Shown here: piece by piece, positions 37,701 through 64,000 of the stretch | Position numbering within the stretch: position 1 is the first letter of the stretch | Layout: every line of letters begins with the position of its first letter | Assembly: GCA_023376005.1 (NCBI GenBank) | Contig: CM042145.1 | Span: forward strand, 16,167,401-16,231,400 | From: Doryteuthis pealeii | Taxonomy: Eukaryota; Mollusca; Cephalopoda; Myopsida; Loliginidae | DNA: 64,000 bases | Reading direction: 5' to 3' | Program-made: the position numbers and the translations under genes | The notes under the pieces: model-generated | Told to the model about the DNA's origin: nothing | What the model saw: only the letters and a program-made list of their open reading frames with translations | The model's database searches: none

Positions 37701-39697
37701 TTCCTAAACAAGAAAAAAAAACGAAATAGTGGAATGAGGTGGTATAGGATGTTAAGAGTTAACTCTTAACATCCTATACCATCTCATTCCACCCGGCCAG
37801 AAGTCACATTCATTTTTCTTATCTACCCCAAATGAGAACATTTGTTTAAATGTAATATTAAACATATTTATAAGCATTTGATTTAAGGGAAATAACAGGT
37901 AACTTTAGATGCAAAGACCATTTTTAGCCATTTTTTGATAAATTCTTAAAGGAATGGGGCTATGGACTTAGAAAATTCTCAACAGGATGTTAAGAGTTAA
38001 ATGTGTTTTTATCATATTTTTGTTCAATCTTTTTCTCTTGCAATAGTACAAATATTAATCAAATTTAATTTTATAAAAATCTGAAAGTCTTTTTCAACTG
38101 TTTTGTTGGATATGGTTGCTCAGTAGTAATACCACTACACTAAATGGTTTTGCTAAAAAAATCTCTGTGCATTTTTCAGTGTGTAGATAAAATCAGAAAA
38201 AAATCTCTTATTCGGTTAAACCGCTCATCTCTATATAGAATTCAATATCTTCCATATCTAAAATAAGTTTAAGGATTTTATTTGATATCTGTGACATTAA
38301 GGTGACAGGCAACTATTAACAATTTGTTTCTTTTGTTTATAGTGGTCTCTTTATCATTGATGCCAAGGGTATATTACGACAAATCACTATGAATGACTTG
38401 CCTGTTGGTCGTTCAGTTGATGAAACTTTACGTCTTGTGCAGGCTTTTCAATATACAGACAGTCATGGAGAAGTATGTCCAGCTGGGTGGAAACCAGGAG
38501 CTGCTACGGTCAGTATTTTAGAAAATTTGATTTTCTTCCCTTCTCTCTTTGCTTACTCAGCTTGTGTGGTATTATGGTGTATGTATATATATATAGTTGA
38601 AGGCATGGAACAGATAAGTAATGTGTAGTGATATCAAAGGAATAGTGGATGAACTGTGAAAATGATCAGTGAATGAATATCTTAACTGATACCTTAATAT
38701 TGTTAACTGATAAAAACTGGATAAAAACAGTGAAATTAGTAAGGGGGATTTTTTTTTAAGTTAAAATTTTAGTGTCATCATTTTGAATGTGGCCGGGTGA
38801 CCTAGATCTGGAAGTAATAGAAATCAGAATCTCATATATATTTATTTATTTATGTATTTATTTTTTTCGAACACTTCCAAATTCTCTGTATTCTTACCGT
38901 TTTAATTTAAAATATCAAACATCTTGTCCTGATGACAGACGTTCTTCTGTATACTTAAAAAAAAAAAAACCTTTTTATATATTTCTATTATTTCTATTAT
39001 TTTGTTTTGTATTTAAAATAATAATAAATAGAATACATTGTGTACAAGAACATTCTCTCAGCCGAAACACGTGTCGACACTTCAACATTTTTATCCATTC
39101 AACATTTTCTTTCCTTTATTTTTTCAACATATATATTTACTGAGCCCAGTCTGCCCTACTATTTACCAATAGCTGGAGGGAGTATAGTTGGATTCATACC
39201 TTTCCCAAGGGTATTAGCGCTATGTGAAATGCAAACAGCCTTGTCCAGGATTTGAACTCGGGTTGACATGTTCATTTCCTACAATTCTAGCCATTATGCC
39301 ACACGTCTCGTATATACAGCTCTGAGAAGATAGCAACTCTAAGATGTGAACTAGAGAACTTGTAGAGATACAATTGCAATGAGTGTCACACACCCCACCT
39401 CTGAGTTGTTCTTTGTATTTTCTTTTTGATCCGGTCTGATGACACAAAGTCCAGTGGCTGAGCGGCATGGTCCACCAGTGTTTGACCAACCAACAAAAAT
39501 CAGGAATCGTGGCGAGAGTCTCTTATCTTTATCTTTACTTTTTAAGGTTGGAAATTGTATAATGATGTATTGCATAACATTTTGTTTGTCCATTCATATT
39601 TTTCCATGAAAACTGAACTTATTTATTTATTTTTCAGATTATTCCTGATCCAAAAGACAAGTTGAAATATTTTGAAAAAGCCAACAAAGCAAACTAA
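13738..39697 (+). CDS. PRDX4: Peroxiredoxin-4 gene, six coding exons (span)
   Basis: Typical 2-Cys peroxiredoxin that reduces H2O2 and, in known PRDX4 proteins, feeds oxidising equivalents to ER protein disulfide isomerases. The joined exons give 247 aa. Residues 1-22 are a hydrophobic signal peptide, and the following segment has the PRDX4-specific Cys (C26) and GGQVYP motif. The peroxidatic Cys is C97 in PLDFTFVCPTE, which fits the PxxxTxxC signature. GGLG is at 140-143, the resolving Cys is C218 in HGEVCPAGW, and YF is at 239-240. GGLG plus YF is the hallmark of hyperoxidation-sensitive eukaryotic enzymes. There is no KDEL-type tail, as in other PRDX4. Every intron is GT/AG and phases match, so the gene appears intact. 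Introns are 15.7, 2.0, 5.3, 1.1 and 1.1 kb. The domain match and the splice model are seen in the sequence; ER function comes from the family. Confidence 0.97.
14129..14160. repeat. Perfect hairpin, 13-bp arms
   Basis: Arms gccgaaaatctct and agagattttcggc surround a 6-base loop. A second hairpin follows 2 bp later. Confidence 0.85.
14163..14215. repeat. Perfect hairpin, 26-bp arms
   Basis: 53 bp with 26-base perfect arms around a single C. The arms begin agttacttaaaat. Confidence 0.9.
15940..16265 (+). repeat. Dispersed repeat R, copy 1
   Basis: Shares 'gaaatttaacgtagcc', 'aaaacaagttatgact' and 'atgaaaaatcaa' with 17200-17830 (direct) and 61120-61780 (inverted), and part with 50395-50800. 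G-runs of 8-10 bases lie nearby in each copy. Confidence 0.75.
17200..17835 (+). repeat. Dispersed repeat R, copy 2 (longer)
   Basis: Extends further than copy 1, through 'gaatacagaattctgc' to 'gatcacgtgac...ttttggtggtacct'. This matches the whole inverted copy at 61120-61780. Confidence 0.75.
17865..18050 (+). mobile_element. SINE family A, 5'-truncated and diverged
   Basis: B-box-like 'agagttcaaatctt' is followed by the family A body (gctaatg, aaaggcatgaatcca, ggcaaccagtctaag). Confidence 0.65.
19838..19965 (-). mobile_element. SINE family A body fragment
   Basis: The minus strand matches the family A body from 'cccttgggaatgg' to 'gaattcaaacc'. It is joined directly to repeat D at 19966. 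Confidence 0.6.
19966..20220 (+). repeat. Dispersed repeat D
   Basis: Shares 'ggagtggtagt', 'aaatagatctgttt', 'aattatttgtatt' and 'ctaggcataaaataaccc'-type blocks with 23219-23470, 26628-26945 and 49965-50120. Confidence 0.65.
20280..20970. repeat. Diverged tandem block (repeat E)
   Basis: 'tctggacaattccc' followed by 'cttatcacccacac..cagcaa' recurs near 20375, 20615 and 20757. 'gaacagttgttctc' recurs near 20442 and 20905. An inverted relative lies inside the hAT element at 24095-24375. Confidence 0.7.
20970..21390 (+). repeat. Dispersed repeat C copy
   Basis: Direct-orientation relative of 36160-36550 and inverse of 2985-3480, with the same block order (ctagcacctatatgatt, tggcaagccccaaccc, gggaatgacgttaaact, ggtagtacctgttag). 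Confidence 0.75.
21855..22109. mobile_element. Mariner-like MITE
   Basis: Ends read caaggtgtgt and the inverse 'acctt'. Internal copies of 'gacacaccttgtattctga' in both orientations give extensive self-complementarity. It ends directly in a microsatellite. Confidence 0.7.
22106..22177. repeat. Compound (GT)n-(TA)n-(CA)n microsatellite
   Basis: Three dinucleotide runs in a row; the GT and CA ends are complementary, so the whole tract can fold back. Confidence 0.95.
23219..23480 (+). repeat. Dispersed repeat D
   Basis: Same blocks as 19966-20220. It is preceded by a poly-A run at 23200. Confidence 0.6.
23894..24861. mobile_element. Non-autonomous hAT-like element with 8-bp target duplication
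   Basis: The left end is CAGAGGTCACCAACCTTTTC. The right end, read inverted, is AAGAGGTACCCAACCT followed by GTGGGCCACA. The flanking 8-mers are ttttatga and ttctatga (7 of 8). Inside are an inverted repeat-E copy and a foldback (24442-24763). No transposase is readable. Confidence 0.65.
24442..24763. mobile_element. Foldback repeat P (CTGAAGAAGG family)
   Basis: Inverted arms of about 85 bp carry 'attatttggact' outer ends, then 'cctcatctttat' and inner 'ccttcttcaggtat'. Related to 47164-47435 (both arms), 32514-32760 and 29743-29836. Confidence 0.75.
25899..25947 (-). ncRNA. Hammerhead ribozyme motif
   Basis: Minus-strand order: helix I 5' AGUC, core CUGAUGA, helix II 25919-25936 (AG-g-UUU with AAACU), GAAA, helix III AUACU-UG-AGUAU, cleavage base C (25903), then helix I 3' GACU. 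All invariant core residues are present and the predicted cut site is AUC. Helix I is short (4 bp before a mismatch). Whether it is active or transcribed is unknown. Confidence 0.6.
26104..26460 (+). mobile_element. SINE family A, long form with extra 3' tail
   Basis: The head 'ggtgcatggcataatggtta' and B-box 'agagttcaaatcct' precede the body to about 26285. The same extra tail of about 150 bp as at 10862-11010 follows. Confidence 0.75.
26628..26945 (+). repeat. Dispersed repeat D
   Basis: A long copy including the upstream 'tctgatagtgaggcccc' and 'cattgccattgctccc' segment. Confidence 0.65.
29562..29679 (+). CDS. PRDX4: PRDX4 exon 2
   Basis: Encodes [12 protein letters not shown] through FFFYPLD, the first thioredoxin-fold strands leading to the active-site loop. 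The acceptor is TTTTTAG at 29561, after a T-rich tract. The donor is tt|GTAAGT. Phase is 2 nt in and 2 nt out, joining exon 1 (ATT, Ile) and exon 3 (TTT, Phe) in frame. Confidence 0.96.
29743..29836. repeat. Short foldback of repeat P (PRDX4 intron 2)
   Basis: Inverted arms 'atttggattatttggactctt' class close on a small loop containing 'tgttgtacagat'. It looks like an internal-deletion derivative of the larger foldbacks. Confidence 0.7.
30035..30250 (+). mobile_element. SINE family A, diverged
   Basis: B-box-like 'aagttcaaatcctgg' is followed by 'ctacccttgggaaa', 'gtagggcagactgggg' and 'aggcaacaagtctag'. Confidence 0.7.
31010..31245 (-). mobile_element. SINE family B
   Basis: Reverse complement shows the head through 'aggttctgggtttgatac', then 'gcatgagtagcac', 'ggatct' and 'gtgaaaagggaatagac', as at 42603-42830. 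Confidence 0.75.
31662..31778 (+). CDS. PRDX4: PRDX4 exon 3 (peroxidatic Cys)
   Basis: Carries the peroxidatic cysteine in [14 protein letters not shown], then the [15 protein letters not shown] segment typical of PRDX1-4. The acceptor is TTTTTTCAG and the donor tg|GTAAGT. A (TA)n microsatellite ends about 45 bp upstream of the acceptor. Confidence 0.97.
31980..32325. mobile_element. Foldback element with 106-bp perfect arms
   Basis: Arms 31980-32085 and 32220-32325 are exact reverse complements as far as I can read. The 134-bp loop, read on the minus strand, has tRNA-like boxes (A-like tggtgaaggggtta, B-like ggtttcaaatc) followed by a hammerhead motif. It lies in PRDX4 intron 3, directly after a (TA)n run. 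Confidence 0.9.
32096..32137 (-). ncRNA. Hammerhead ribozyme motif in foldback loop
   Basis: Minus strand: helix I CUCUG with CAGAG (5 bp), core CUGAUGA, helix II GGCCU-AAU-AGGCC (5 bp, G-C at the core), GAAA, then AUGUACAU and A as cleavage base (32101). The helix III segment is self-complementary with no loop, so it would be unstable as a monomer but could pair between two copies, as described for minimal type I hammerheads in retroelements. All invariant core positions are intact. Confidence 0.72.
32514..32760 (-). repeat. Half of foldback repeat P
   Basis: One arm (attatttggattattcagact to tcttcaggtatt) plus the internal region that also occurs at 24535-24620. The opposite arm is missing. 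Confidence 0.65.
32770..32880 (-). mobile_element. tRNA-like SINE head
   Basis: The minus strand reads 'tagcgtagtggataaagg' (A box) and 'gcaggttcaatcctgc' (B box with a closed stem). The spacing is longer than in a plain tRNA, and no anticodon arm is convincing. Confidence 0.55.
33478..33632 (+). mobile_element. SINE family A 3' part, followed by (AT)n
   Basis: The body from 'ctccctccagctatgggtaaa' ends in 'gttggtaaatatatat'. The (AT)n tract of almost 60 bp (33633-33690) is continuous with the SINE 3' end. Confidence 0.75.
35545..35794. mobile_element. Mariner-like MITE
   Basis: Starts TA-aggtgtgtca and ends tgacacaccttg-TA, with internal inverted copies of the terminal segment. In PRDX4 intron 3. 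Confidence 0.7.
36160..36555 (+). repeat. Dispersed repeat C copy
   Basis: Direct relative of 20970-21390 with the same block order. Confidence 0.75.
36706..37034 (+). mobile_element. LINE 3' tail flanked by a ~70-bp target duplication
   Basis: 36706-36778 and 36966-37034 are diverged direct repeats (aataac, ctcactcttgaaaaaa, tgttttcatgtgttgtaca, attgtgaaatcaat). Between them, 36779-36965 encodes the end of a LINE ORF: a Q-rich link and one C2H2-like finger ([10 protein letters not shown], then SHKGCC). The same 3' terminus is present inverted at 62020. Confidence 0.75.
37095..37217 (+). CDS. PRDX4: PRDX4 exon 4 (GGLG motif)
   Basis: Encodes [20 protein letters not shown] through LQNLGHSLR, including the GGLG motif and the conserved Arg. 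The acceptor TTTTGTAG follows an unusually long poly-T tract (about 23 T). A LINE tail and its target duplication lie only about 60 bp upstream of this acceptor region. The donor is cg|GTAAGA. Confidence 0.96.
37729..37792. repeat. Palindrome, 32-bp arms, no loop
   Basis: Arms meet at gagtt/aactc, with a single mismatch. The core 'ggatgttaagagtta' recurs once more at 37984, outside the palindrome. Confidence 0.85.
38343..38508 (+). CDS. PRDX4: PRDX4 exon 5 (resolving Cys)
   Basis: Encodes [20 protein letters not shown] through [15 protein letters not shown], with the dimer-interface segment [20 protein letters not shown] and the resolving cysteine. The acceptor is TTTATAG and the donor acg|GTCAGT. 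The exon ends on a codon boundary. Confidence 0.97.
39139..39310 (-). mobile_element. SINE family A
   Basis: Minus-strand head near 39305, B-box-like 'gagttcaaatcctgg', body to 'gtagggcagactgggctc' at 39139. It lies in PRDX4 intron 5. Confidence 0.75.
39638..39697 (+). CDS. PRDX4: PRDX4 exon 6 (C-terminal YF, stop)
   Basis: Encodes the last 19 residues, [19 protein letters not shown], then TAA at 39695. The YF motif marks a sensitive 2-Cys peroxiredoxin. The acceptor is TTTTTCAG. Possible poly(A) signals AATAAA are at 39704 and 39753, so the 3'UTR may be very short. Confidence 0.96.
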   Translation: MIPDPKDKLKYFEKANKAN

Positions 39698-40111
39698 AAC
39701 TTAAATAAAAAATTTTTTTTATCATTTAATGCATTCCTTAGTTCTTGAATAGAATAAAAGAATTTTTTTACAGTTTTGTTTAATTTAGTCTTGTTATGTT
39801 CAATTAAATAAGCAGACTAAGTTAACAAAAAAAAAAAAAAACATCTATTTGTCTTTTAATTCAAGAACTTATTCTTTTGTACTGAGAAAGAAAAAAAATC
39901 TTCAAACCTATTCATTCTCTGTTCATCATTACATTTCAAGCTTTGGTAATAAAGATAATTGATAAAATTATTTGCTGAATGTTAATTCTTTTTTTCTTTT
40001 TCTCCCTTTCCTTTTTTTTCTCCCTTTCCTTTTTTTTCTCCCTTTCCTTTTACAAGGAATAAAACTTCATTTTGCATGGCATTTTCTTGTTTCCAATATT
40101 ATATTCTATAA

Positions 40112-40582
40112 CAGGGATCACCAAACTTTTTTCATGGTGGGCCGGATAATTGAAAAAATAACGAGCGTGGGCCACATTATTATTGTGTTCAATACTTTCT
40201 AGCCAGAACGAAATCTGAGAAAAAGATGTAAAACAAAATTTATCTTTCCAAGTTATATTTATGGATGAGTGGCGTAAGATGCACAAAAACAAATTTAACC
40301 AACATATTTATTTTCAAAACATTATCAAAGAACACAACATTAGCAGAAAGTGATGAAGTTTGCCTTTCTAGATATAGTCAATGTTTGGTTTGGAATTACT
40401 ACATCCAATCAAGAGAATTGATTTCAAATGTTTCAGTCTATTTCGTTCGATGGGTTGATTTCACATACTTCAATTTTGAAAAGGTTTGCTTGCATACATA
40501 AGTTGTATGTTTCAGTAAACAAATTCAATTACCGTTGGGACCTGATAAAATGCCTTATAAAACTACGACCTAGCCCGACCTT
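40112..40582. mobile_element. hAT-like MITE remnant
   Basis: The left end CAGGGATCACCAAACTTTTT with a following GGGCCGGAT segment is typical of hAT ends. The 8-mer ttctataa precedes it and recurs at 40583-40590. The right end is not a clear inverted match. It lies between the convergent PRDX4 and FN1-like 3' ends. Confidence 0.45.
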
Positions 40583-40764
40583 TTCTATAATGACATTCTC
40601 TTGTTCGAGTAAAGGGAGATAACTTGTACTGAAGAAAAGTAAATTTTCAAGGAGATGATGAAATGGATAAGTAGTACAAAAAAGAGTCCAGAAATACTTG
40701 GTTTTTCAAATTTTTACAAATTTTATTTGTTTATTTCTCATGAATTGTAACTTGTTTTGGGTTG

Positions 40765-60977
<20,213 letters not shown>

Positions 60978-61119
60978 CTGAAAGATGAAAAAAAACAAAA
61001 AAAAACAAAAAAAAAACAGTTGAATTAGTTTTCAGTATTTATAACACAAATGTTTGCACAGTTTTCATATTAAAGTTTTCTTTGCCTCAGAGCAAGGTGA
61101 ATTCATGTATTTTATATGG

Positions 61120-61780
61120 TAGGTGCCACCAAAATACTTCACGTGATCAGTTTAGGCCATATTGAAGGAAGAAACGTAAATATTTTTTAACTTAAAAAAA
61201 AAAATCTCGCAAAAAAAAAATGAACATAAAGAGTTGTTACAAATAAAAACAGTTAATTCTAAGATAAAATTTTCCGATTGGGAAAAATTACTCACCGTTA
61301 TTTTGAAAAATAAATAAAACCGTCCGTTTTTTTGACAACGGGGTCAGTTTCTTTATTGATATTTTTTAGCAGGATTCTGTATTCATGCTTCTTTTACTAA
61401 AATCTCCCGTATAAAAACTTATAAAAATCTTCGGATATAATTATTCAGACTTTTATCTCTATAGAAAAAAGTAAAAATCGTTTTTTATCGGTTCACTTTT
61501 CATATATCATAGGATAAAATGGGGGGGGGGGTAGACCTGGTAAAAATATTTCTCCTAATATATATTTAGGAAAACCTATTTCAAACATATTTTCATCAAA
61601 AGGTAAGCAATTATGGAAATTTTCGTGAAAATCGAACCATTAATTGATTTTTCATAGAATTTTTTAAAAAAGACTATAGTTATAACTTGTTTTTGGCTAC
61701 GTTAAATTTCAATTGATTTAACGGTGCGAAAATGTAAACATTGTTTTCGTTCATAATTTTCATTATTTTCGTGAGCAGAA
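61120..61780 (-). repeat. Dispersed repeat R, inverted copy
   Basis: Inverse of 17200-17835: 'accaaaatactt', 'cacgtgatcag', 'gaattctg.attcatg', 'gttataacttgtttttggc', 'cgttaaatttcaattgat'. Confidence 0.8.
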
Positions 61781-62017
61781 TTTTTTTTAAATCATCAAGA
61801 GTTTTTTTAATGTTTCTTCTTTTGAATGGACAACAAATTTTCAAGATAATATTAACCTTTATACAAGTTTGTGTTAAATATAGGGGGGGGGGTGTTACAG
61901 GGCAAATTGGTGGTACCTATTGTTTTGTTTTTCCTCATTCAAATGATTCGAGATTAATGGGGAGATCCGACAACAACTGACTTTAGAAAAAACAAGGTCA
62001 CCAAGTACACTTTTGTG

Positions 62018-62455
62018 AGCTGTATTGGCATTGCAGTCTCGGAAGACTTTATAGTTCTTGTGCCCCTGAAGTTACAGCGCCTCCTGTGACTGTGGAGTCC
62101 AATGTTCGAAAAAAAAAAAAAACAGCCTCGACCACAGATGTCGCATGTGAAGGCTGTCCCTGAAGATGTTGATGTGCCGGTGCTTTGTTGCCGTCACTTT
62201 CTTCTTGGCTTCATGGTGTTGCACCAGGGTGACTTCAGACATGAACAGTCAGCTACGGAGAGCCTGCCGCCACCTAGAGCGGTCTTGAGACAAATTTTCC
62301 CAGCTGGAGAGGGGTAATGCCAAAGCACCTGTGATCATTCTTGCAGACATCCTTAAAACGCAGCTGGAGGTGACCAATCTGTCTTTTACCAGGCGAAAGC
62401 CCTGCATAGAGGATGTCCTTCGAGATTCGTCTATCATCCACCCGGCAGACATGGC
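62018..62455 (-). pseudogene. LINE 3' end (ORF C-terminus and 3' terminus)
   Basis: Minus frames give the LINE C-terminal block (RTSSMQGFRL, LRMSARMI, WENLSQDRSRWRQALR) and then, frameshifted, a zinc-finger relic (FTCDICGRGC) to the same 3' terminus as 36965. Broken by an A-run and shifts. Confidence 0.75.
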
Positions 62456-62535
62456 CCATCTCTTGATACTGTCAACACAAGTTAATTCTTCATTTCATTG
62501 TATAACATGTATAAATATTCATTTATATTCAAATC

Positions 62536-62800
62536 CTGGTGTTTCGCCAGGATGACTTCAGACATGAACAGTCCTCTAAGGAGAGCCTGCCGCCACCGAG
62601 GGTGATCCTGAGCCAAATTTTCCCAGCTGGAAGGGGCAATGCCAAAGCACCTGAGATCATTCTTGCAGACATCCTTGAAACGCAGCTGGAGGTGACCAAT
62701 CTGTCTCTTACCAGACGAAAGCACTGCATAGAGGATGTCCTTCGGGATTCGTCCATTATCCATCCGGCAGACATGTCACAGCCATCGGAGACGACACTGT
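62536..62800 (-). pseudogene. Duplicate of the LINE C-terminal block
   Basis: Direct repeat of 62213-62455 (GRIPKDILYA, SGKRQIGHLQLRFKDVCKND, WENLAQDHPRWRQALL). Separated from it by about 80 bp of unrelated DNA. Confidence 0.75.
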
Positions 62801-63250
62801 CTCAGTAGAGAACACAAGCTGGGAAGTTGAGCTCTCTCTAGAACTGCTGTGTCCAGGTGATCCTGTCCCTCCAGGTGATGTCCAGTATTTGATCTTGTGA
62901 GCTGTACATATTGAAATTCCCAGTTGTTCAAGAATGATCTTTCATCGTAACACTTCTGTTAGCCAAAATGAGCACATAAACTGAATGTACCCTTTCAGGT
63001 GAACTCACAGTTGTGGGCTGGTCAGGTCTGTCTATTTTGAATACTATTTTGACCATTAAAAAAACAAAACAATTTTACCCATTTGTAAATACTTTTAACA
63101 AAAAAACATGGTTCTCTGTACACATCACACATTCTTCTGTAAATTTCACATGGTTTGCGCTTCTCAACCACCAAAAGATTTATTACAGACCTCTGTTCCA
63201 ACCCGGACCACTGATTTGCTTCCATAAATAGGTTCGGAGTCAATGTATGT

Positions 63251-63650
63251 ATGTATGTATGTTCTCTCCAATATGACAGGTGTATCCCTTTCGTCAACTT
63301 CGAAAGGGATACACCTGTCATATTGGAGGGTTGGAAATATCAGGCATGTGGTCGAATTCTGCTTTCTAAGGATGGATATGTCAATCATAGAAAATCTCAT
63401 CAGGAACAATTCATGCAACCCCCAGGAACAAACAATGTGTCTTGTGCAATCTGTAACAAAGTCTGTAAGTCAGCCTCTGGTCTTAAGAGACATATGGTGT
63501 TGCATAAGCATAAAATTTTATGATACAACGAGAAGGACGTCCTTCCTATGTCATATTTGCATCAAACTTTGTGGATCTGCAGCGGGTTTGATGAGTCATT
63601 TGAGGGCTCATGAGAGATTCTGGTGGTGGGGTGTTATAGGATTGTGAGGG
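63251..63650 (+). pseudogene. LINE C-terminal zinc-finger fragment
   Basis: Two frames together encode C2H2-like fingers typical of LINE tails: VSCAICNKVCKSASGLKRHM, then after a frameshift near 63520 FLCHICIKLCGSAAGLMSHL and a stop. A (GTAT)n run lies on each side (63246, 63683). Confidence 0.75.
63266..63328. repeat. Perfect inverted repeat, 28-bp arms, 7-bp loop
   Basis: Arms ctccaatatgacaggtgtat and onward, mirrored after tcaactt, at the 5' edge of the LINE zinc-finger fragment. Confidence 0.9.
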
Positions 63651-64000
63651 ACGGCTGTGATTTGTAAAGATTATTTTATTGCTATGTATGTATGTATGTA
63701 TACAGAACACCTCACATGTTTTAAAACTATCCCCTTATATTTTTGCCTCATTGATAGAGTTCAATTATTCAGGCTGAAATATGAAGAAGAATTACAACAT
63801 TCAACCGTGTTTTTCGCATTCCAAAAGGACGCGAGTTCGATCCGGGCAGGCAAGTCACAAGCAGGTTCTCTTACACTGGTAGAGCCACCATCATCGTAAA
63901 GTAATTTTCATGCCAATTTCAAGTGTCGATTTTATTCTTTTCTAGTAGATTTGTGGGGATTAAGATAAAACTAAAATAAAAAAATTAATAAAAAACAAAT

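Overview
This window is AT-rich, intron-rich and repeat-dense animal DNA, with a 10-base assembly gap (n) at 53624-53633. I infer a mollusc and probably a cephalopod. The basis is a canonical animal peroxiredoxin-4 with very long introns, several tRNA-derived SINE families, and LINE tails ending in C2H2-like zinc fingers of a type I associate with octopus genomes. The species call is an inference from memory, not from a search.

Three protein-coding genes can be supported. (1) PRDX4, a secretory-pathway 2-Cys peroxiredoxin, lies on the + strand with six coding exons at 13738-39697. All splice junctions are GT/AG, the phases are consistent, and the predicted product is 247 aa. (2) On the - strand, converging on PRDX4, is a multi-exon gene of repeated fibronectin-type-I-like modules. 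Five 129-bp exons of phase 1-1 and one terminal exon lie at 60977-40765, and the 5' end was not found. (3) A short - strand exon (13393-13289) with an ATG and a good splice donor looks like the first coding exon of a gene divergent from PRDX4. The roughly 345 bp between the two ATGs contain an RFX/X-box-like element.

The rest is mobile-element DNA. Region 1-13.2 kb holds two solo LTRs of one family, an 88-bp tandem array of a mariner-like MITE, and SINEs. PRDX4 intron 1 (15.7 kb) holds diverged repeats, tandem repeats, a non-autonomous hAT element with an 8-bp target duplication, and a SINE. Introns 2-5 hold foldback elements, SINEs, a MITE, and a LINE tail inserted just before exon 4 and flanked by a duplication of about 70 bp. 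Region 40-61 kb, the introns of the FN1-like gene, holds foldbacks, LTRs of three or four families, and degenerate Ty3/gypsy-like and non-LTR reverse-transcriptase remnants. Region 61-64 kb holds more LINE tails, one of them partly duplicated in tandem.

The most striking signal is a set of hammerhead-ribozyme folds inside repeats. One sits in the loop of a foldback with 106-bp perfect arms (32.1 kb). A mirrored pair sits in a second foldback (57.2 kb). A single one lies at 25.9 kb, and a weaker relative at 60.5 kb. The first three loci have the CUGANGA and GAAA cores, a very short helix III, a UA or UC cleavage site and a complementary helix I.
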